64,000 nt of DNA, from NCBI GenBank assembly GCA_958354105.1, contig CATWVA010000002.1, positions 62,001 through 126,000 of the forward strand, read 5' to 3'. How positions within the stretch are numbered: position 1 is the stretch's first letter; the number at the start of each line of letters is the position of its first letter. Under the pieces are notes generated by a model. It saw nothing but the letters and a program-made list of their open reading frames with translations. It was not told where the DNA came from and did not search any database. The stretch is from an uncultured Collinsella sp. Its GTDB lineage: Bacteria > Actinomycetota > Coriobacteriia > Coriobacteriales > Coriobacteriaceae. Positions 61,771 through 64,000 of the stretch are shown piece after piece. Made by a program: the position numbers and the translations under genes.

Positions 61771-62598
61771 ATGGCCTTCGCAGAAAAGCTCATTGCTGTC
61801 CGTCGCGCCCATCACCTAACTCAGGAGCAGCTCGCCGCCAAGCTCTTCGTCACACGCCAAGCCGTCAGCCGTTGGGAGCGCGGCGAGGTCACACCGGGCA
61901 TCGACATGATGAAGCTCATTGCCGCCGTGACCGGCGAGCCACTGTCTCATCTGCTCGAAATGCCCGAGTACTATTGTCAGAGCTGCGGCATGATACTCAC
62001 GCCCGACGACTGCGGTACCGATGCTCACGGCGCAACGACCGACCATTACTGCAAGTGGTGCTACGACCACGGCAAGTACACCTACGAGACCACGATGGAG
62101 GCAATGATCGAGGACTGCGCCCCGCGTCTGGCGCAAAACACCGGCATGTCGCTCGACGAGGCAGTCTCGCTCATGGGTGCCGTGCTGCCGCAACTGGAGC
62201 GCTGGCGTACCGTGCAGGAAAACGAGGAGCGCTACGGCGCCGAGGCACGGGCGCGCTATGGCGATGAGGCTATCGATGCAGCAAACGAAACGTTACTGGA
62301 CATGGATCCCCAGACATGGAACGACATGAAGGAACTCGAGCGTGCCATTCTGGGTCAGCTCTCGATTGCCATGGGCGACGGCGATCCAAAGAGCAGAAAG
62401 GCCCAAAAACTTGTTGCGATGCATCGTCGTTGGATTGGCCTCAACTGGGGAAGCGAACCCCAAGACGAGGCATACCTGGGGCTCGCCCACGGCTACCTCG
62501 CCGACCAGCGCTTTGTTGACTACTACGACAAGCCCTGCGGCACCGGAGCCACGGCGTTTCTGGTCCAGGCAATCGAGTCATCGCTGACTCGCGCATAG
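61771..62598 (+). CDS. XRE HTH - zinc ribbon - TipAS three-domain regulator
   Basis: 275 residues. An XRE helix-turn-helix (about 3-62, LTQEQLAAKLFVTRQAVSRW) is followed by a zinc-ribbon-like module (about 68-115, CQSCGM... and YCKWCYD). The rest (about 145-270) resembles TipAS, the thiopeptide antibiotic-binding domain of TipA (YGAEARARYGDEAIDAA, then YLGLAHGYLADQRF and ATAFLVQAIE). The start is ATG 61771 behind AAAGGAGCC. It is divergent from trmO. It may sense a peptide-like or aromatic ligand. Confidence 0.8.
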   Translation: MAFAEKLIAVRRAHHLTQEQLAAKLFVTRQAVSRWERGEVTPGIDMMKLIAAVTGEPLSHLLEMPEYYCQSCGMILTPDDCGTDAHGATTDHYCKWCYDHGKYTYETTMEAMIEDCAPRLAQNTGMSLDEAVSLMGAVLPQLERWRTVQENEERYGAEARARYGDEAIDAANETLLDMDPQTWNDMKELERAILGQLSIAMGDGDPKSRKAQKLVAMHRRWIGLNWGSEPQDEAYLGLAHGYLADQRFVDYYDKPCGTGATAFLVQAIESSLTRA

Positions 62599-62649
62599 AC
62601 CGCGGCGGCATTGGGTATCTCAATCGAAACCTCAACCGATTGGAGACCT

Positions 62650-62895
62650 ATGGCTACTGATCACAAGCTCGAGCTGTACGTTATGACCGGCTGCCCGTAT
62701 TGCATAAAGGTCAAGCGCTTTTTGGCCGATAACGGCGTGACCATCCCCGAGCGCAATATCTCGACCGACCCCGATGCCGAGCAGACGCTCATCGCCGTCG
62801 GCGGCAAGCGCCAGGTTCCCTGCCTGTTCATTGACGGCGCGCCGCTCTACGAGTCGGGCGACATCATCGCGTGGGTGCAGGAGAATTTGCTCTAG
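62650..62895 (+). CDS. Glutaredoxin-like protein
   Basis: 81 residues. The thioredoxin fold shows an active-site CPYC near the N-terminus and the cis-Pro segment RQVPCLFIDG. It likely reduces disulfides or handles iron-sulfur clusters. The start is ATG 62650 after GGAGACCT, 51 bp after the regulator gene, so co-transcription is possible. A long hairpin follows. Confidence 0.88.
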   Translation: MATDHKLELYVMTGCPYCIKVKRFLADNGVTIPERNISTDPDAEQTLIAVGGKRQVPCLFIDGAPLYESGDIIAWVQENLL

Positions 62896-62947
62896 CGTTC
62901 TATTGCGGTCGGCCGGCCCCAACGCACAAACCCATACGAACCAAACA

Positions 62948-63002
62948 TGTACGTCAGCATCCAAAGTCGACATTTTTCGACATCTTTGGATGCTGGCGTA
63001 CA
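62948..63002 (+). terminator. Long hairpin after the glutaredoxin gene
   Basis: TGTACGTCAGCATCCAAAG (62948-62966) pairs with 62984-63002 with one G-T pair, continued inside by GTCGA/TCGAC. It is followed by GCTTTTC, so it probably ends the transcript, although the stem is unusually long. Confidence 0.65.
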
Positions 63003-63012
63003 GCTTTTCAAT

Positions 63013-63070
63013 CTAGTCATTGGGGACGTTCTTGAATGACTAGTCGTTAAAGAACGTCCCCAACGACTAG
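63013..63070. repeat. Dispersed repeat, palindromic copy 3
   Basis: CTAGTCATTGGGGACGTTCT plus T (63013-63033) pairs with 63050-63070 with one mismatch. The right half matches the 29-bp repeat at 5438 and 56042 with small changes. It contains the stop codon of the tRNA-dihydrouridine synthase gene (63067-63069). Confidence 0.85.
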
Positions 63071-64000
63071 TAGCCACAAAAGCGGGCAACAGGCGCGAGC
63101 GGCTGCTCGCGAAAGACGCGCTCGACGGCGGCGCGGTATTCGTCGACCTTTTTGGTCTTGCGCACGAGCTTGTGCACGGTAGCGGGATCGGCGAAGGCAC
63201 ATTTGGCGTAGAACCACCATTCCTTCATGCGAAAGACCGCGTTGCCCCCAATCTCGTCCGCATAGGCCGCAAACAGCGTGTCGTGGAAGCGCTGCAACTC
63301 GGCAGCCGTGGCGGCAGGGCCGCCCTTAACCATGCGAGCCAGCGCGGGGTTCGCGAGCAAGCCGCGCCCCAACATTACGTGGCGTGTTCCGGGATAGGCC
63401 CCCACCAGCGCATCCATGTCCTCAAGATCAAAGATGTCGCCGTTATAGGCCACGGGAAACGGCGCCCGCTCCAACGTCTCGCCGTAAAACTCTTTACGCG
63501 GCGAGCCCGTATAACGGTCCTTTTGCACGCGCGGATGCACGATCAGCTCTGCCAGCGGCATGCGGCAATAGAGGTCGAGCACGCGTTCGTACTCGTCATC
63601 GCTTTCCAACCCCAGCCTGGTCTTGACCGACACCGGCAAGGGTGAGCGTTCGCACACGTCGCTCAAGAACACCTCGAGCTCATCCAGGTTGCGCAGAAAG
63701 CCCGAACCCTTGCCTTTGGCAACAACCGTACCCGAGGGGCAGCCAAGGTTGAGATTGACCTCGCGGTACCCCATCTCGGCGAGCACCTGCGCCGCCCACA
63801 CAAACTCGTCCGCATTCTTGGACATCAGCTGAGGTACTACGTTAAGCCCCTGGTTATTGGCAGGATCGACCTCTTTAAACGCCTTGCCACCAAAGCGGTT
63901 GCCCACCCGCGGCGGCGGCAAAAACGGCGTGTAATAACAATCGAGCGCGCCAAAGCACTCCGCATGCACGCGACGGAACACATGCCCGGTAATCCCCTCC
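63067..64000 (-). CDS. dus: tRNA-dihydrouridine synthase (cut by window end)
   Basis: About 311 codons are visible; the 5' end lies beyond 64000. The reading frame continues upstream of 63981 as EGITGHVFRRV, so the true start is outside the window. The TIM-barrel flavoprotein shows EVNLNLGCPSG, the catalytic-Cys region, VSVKTRLG and the AYNGDIFD and MLGRGLLANP segments. It reduces uridine to dihydrouridine in tRNA loops. The stop codon is inside a dispersed palindrome. Confidence 0.93.
   Translation of the reverse strand, partial: EGITGHVFRRVHAECFGALDCYYTPFLPPPRVGNRFGGKAFKEVDPANNQGLNVVPQLMSKNADEFVWAAQVLAEMGYREVNLNLGCPSGTVVAKGKGSGFLRNLDELEVFLSDVCERSPLPVSVKTRLGLESDDEYERVLDLYCRMPLAELIVHPRVQKDRYTGSPRKEFYGETLERAPFPVAYNGDIFDLEDMDALVGAYPGTRHVMLGRGLLANPALARMVKGGPAATAAELQRFHDTLFAAYADEIGGNAVFRMKEWWFYAKCAFADPATVHKLVRKTKKVDEYRAAVERVFREQPLAPVARFCGY

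Overview
The window reads as a single stretch of bacterial chromosome, GC-rich and tightly packed, with mostly short gaps and strong AGGAGG-type ribosome binding sites. Gene content fits a gut-dwelling anaerobe of the Coriobacteriia, most likely Collinsella. The clues are a bile salt hydrolase, a rubredoxin-rubrerythrin, Kup, a NimA-like flavoprotein, a MetE-like methyltransferase with its LysR regulator, and many LysR-regulated transporters. That assignment rests on recognising protein families and was not tested by a database search. No prophage, conjugative element, CRISPR array, rRNA or tRNA was seen. The only insertion-sequence trace is a short IS30-type remnant near 30.8 kb.

Layout. 0-9 kb: aldehyde and alcohol dehydrogenases, rubrerythrin, the divergent pdxR / pdxS-pdxT vitamin B6 locus, an RGG-tailed protein, a small deformylase, and an HTH-aminotransferase fusion. 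9-22 kb: a LysR/DMT exporter pair, Kup, bile salt hydrolase, a second and degenerate deformylase, purine and uracil permeases, an esterase, and a MetE-like enzyme with LysR and HAD genes. 22-25 kb: a TPP riboswitch controlling thiM, a thiamine-binding protein and thiE, then a patatin. 25.6-30 kb: two paralogous cytoplasmic cyclic-di-GMP proteins. 30-31 kb: an AT-richer patch with a small membrane protein and the IS30 remnant. 31-43 kb: flavoprotein, ArsC-like and G3E GTPase genes, trmL, a UvrA-like ABC ATPase coupled to an AAA ATPase, a TetM/EF-G-like GTPase, and rRNA methyltransferases. 43-53 kb: a MATE pump, a second LysR/DMT pair, ung, an SDR, a preQ1-riboswitch-like leader before a queuosine-precursor transporter, prfC, and a GntR/ABC operon. 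53-64 kb: ClC-type channel, LOG protein, K+ channel, hybrid histidine kinase, NimA-like protein, MalY-type aminotransferase, TrmO, a three-domain HTH/zinc-ribbon/TipAS regulator, glutaredoxin, and a tRNA-dihydrouridine synthase cut by the window end.

The most unusual content lies between the genes. At least seven kinds of long, well-paired palindromes occur, mostly at gene 3' ends. They include a three-copy array with an exact 80-bp period and a compensatory base change, a three-copy array with a period of about 62 bp, and two large multi-stem elements at 5.5 kb and 7.3 kb. Those two elements keep the same architecture although their stem sequences differ. Several palindromes overlap or supply the stop codon of the adjacent gene. 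One near-identical pair exactly brackets the UvrA-like/AAA ATPase operon. These covarying elements are the best candidates for something undescribed; a REP/RAYT-like or structured-RNA origin is the main hypothesis.
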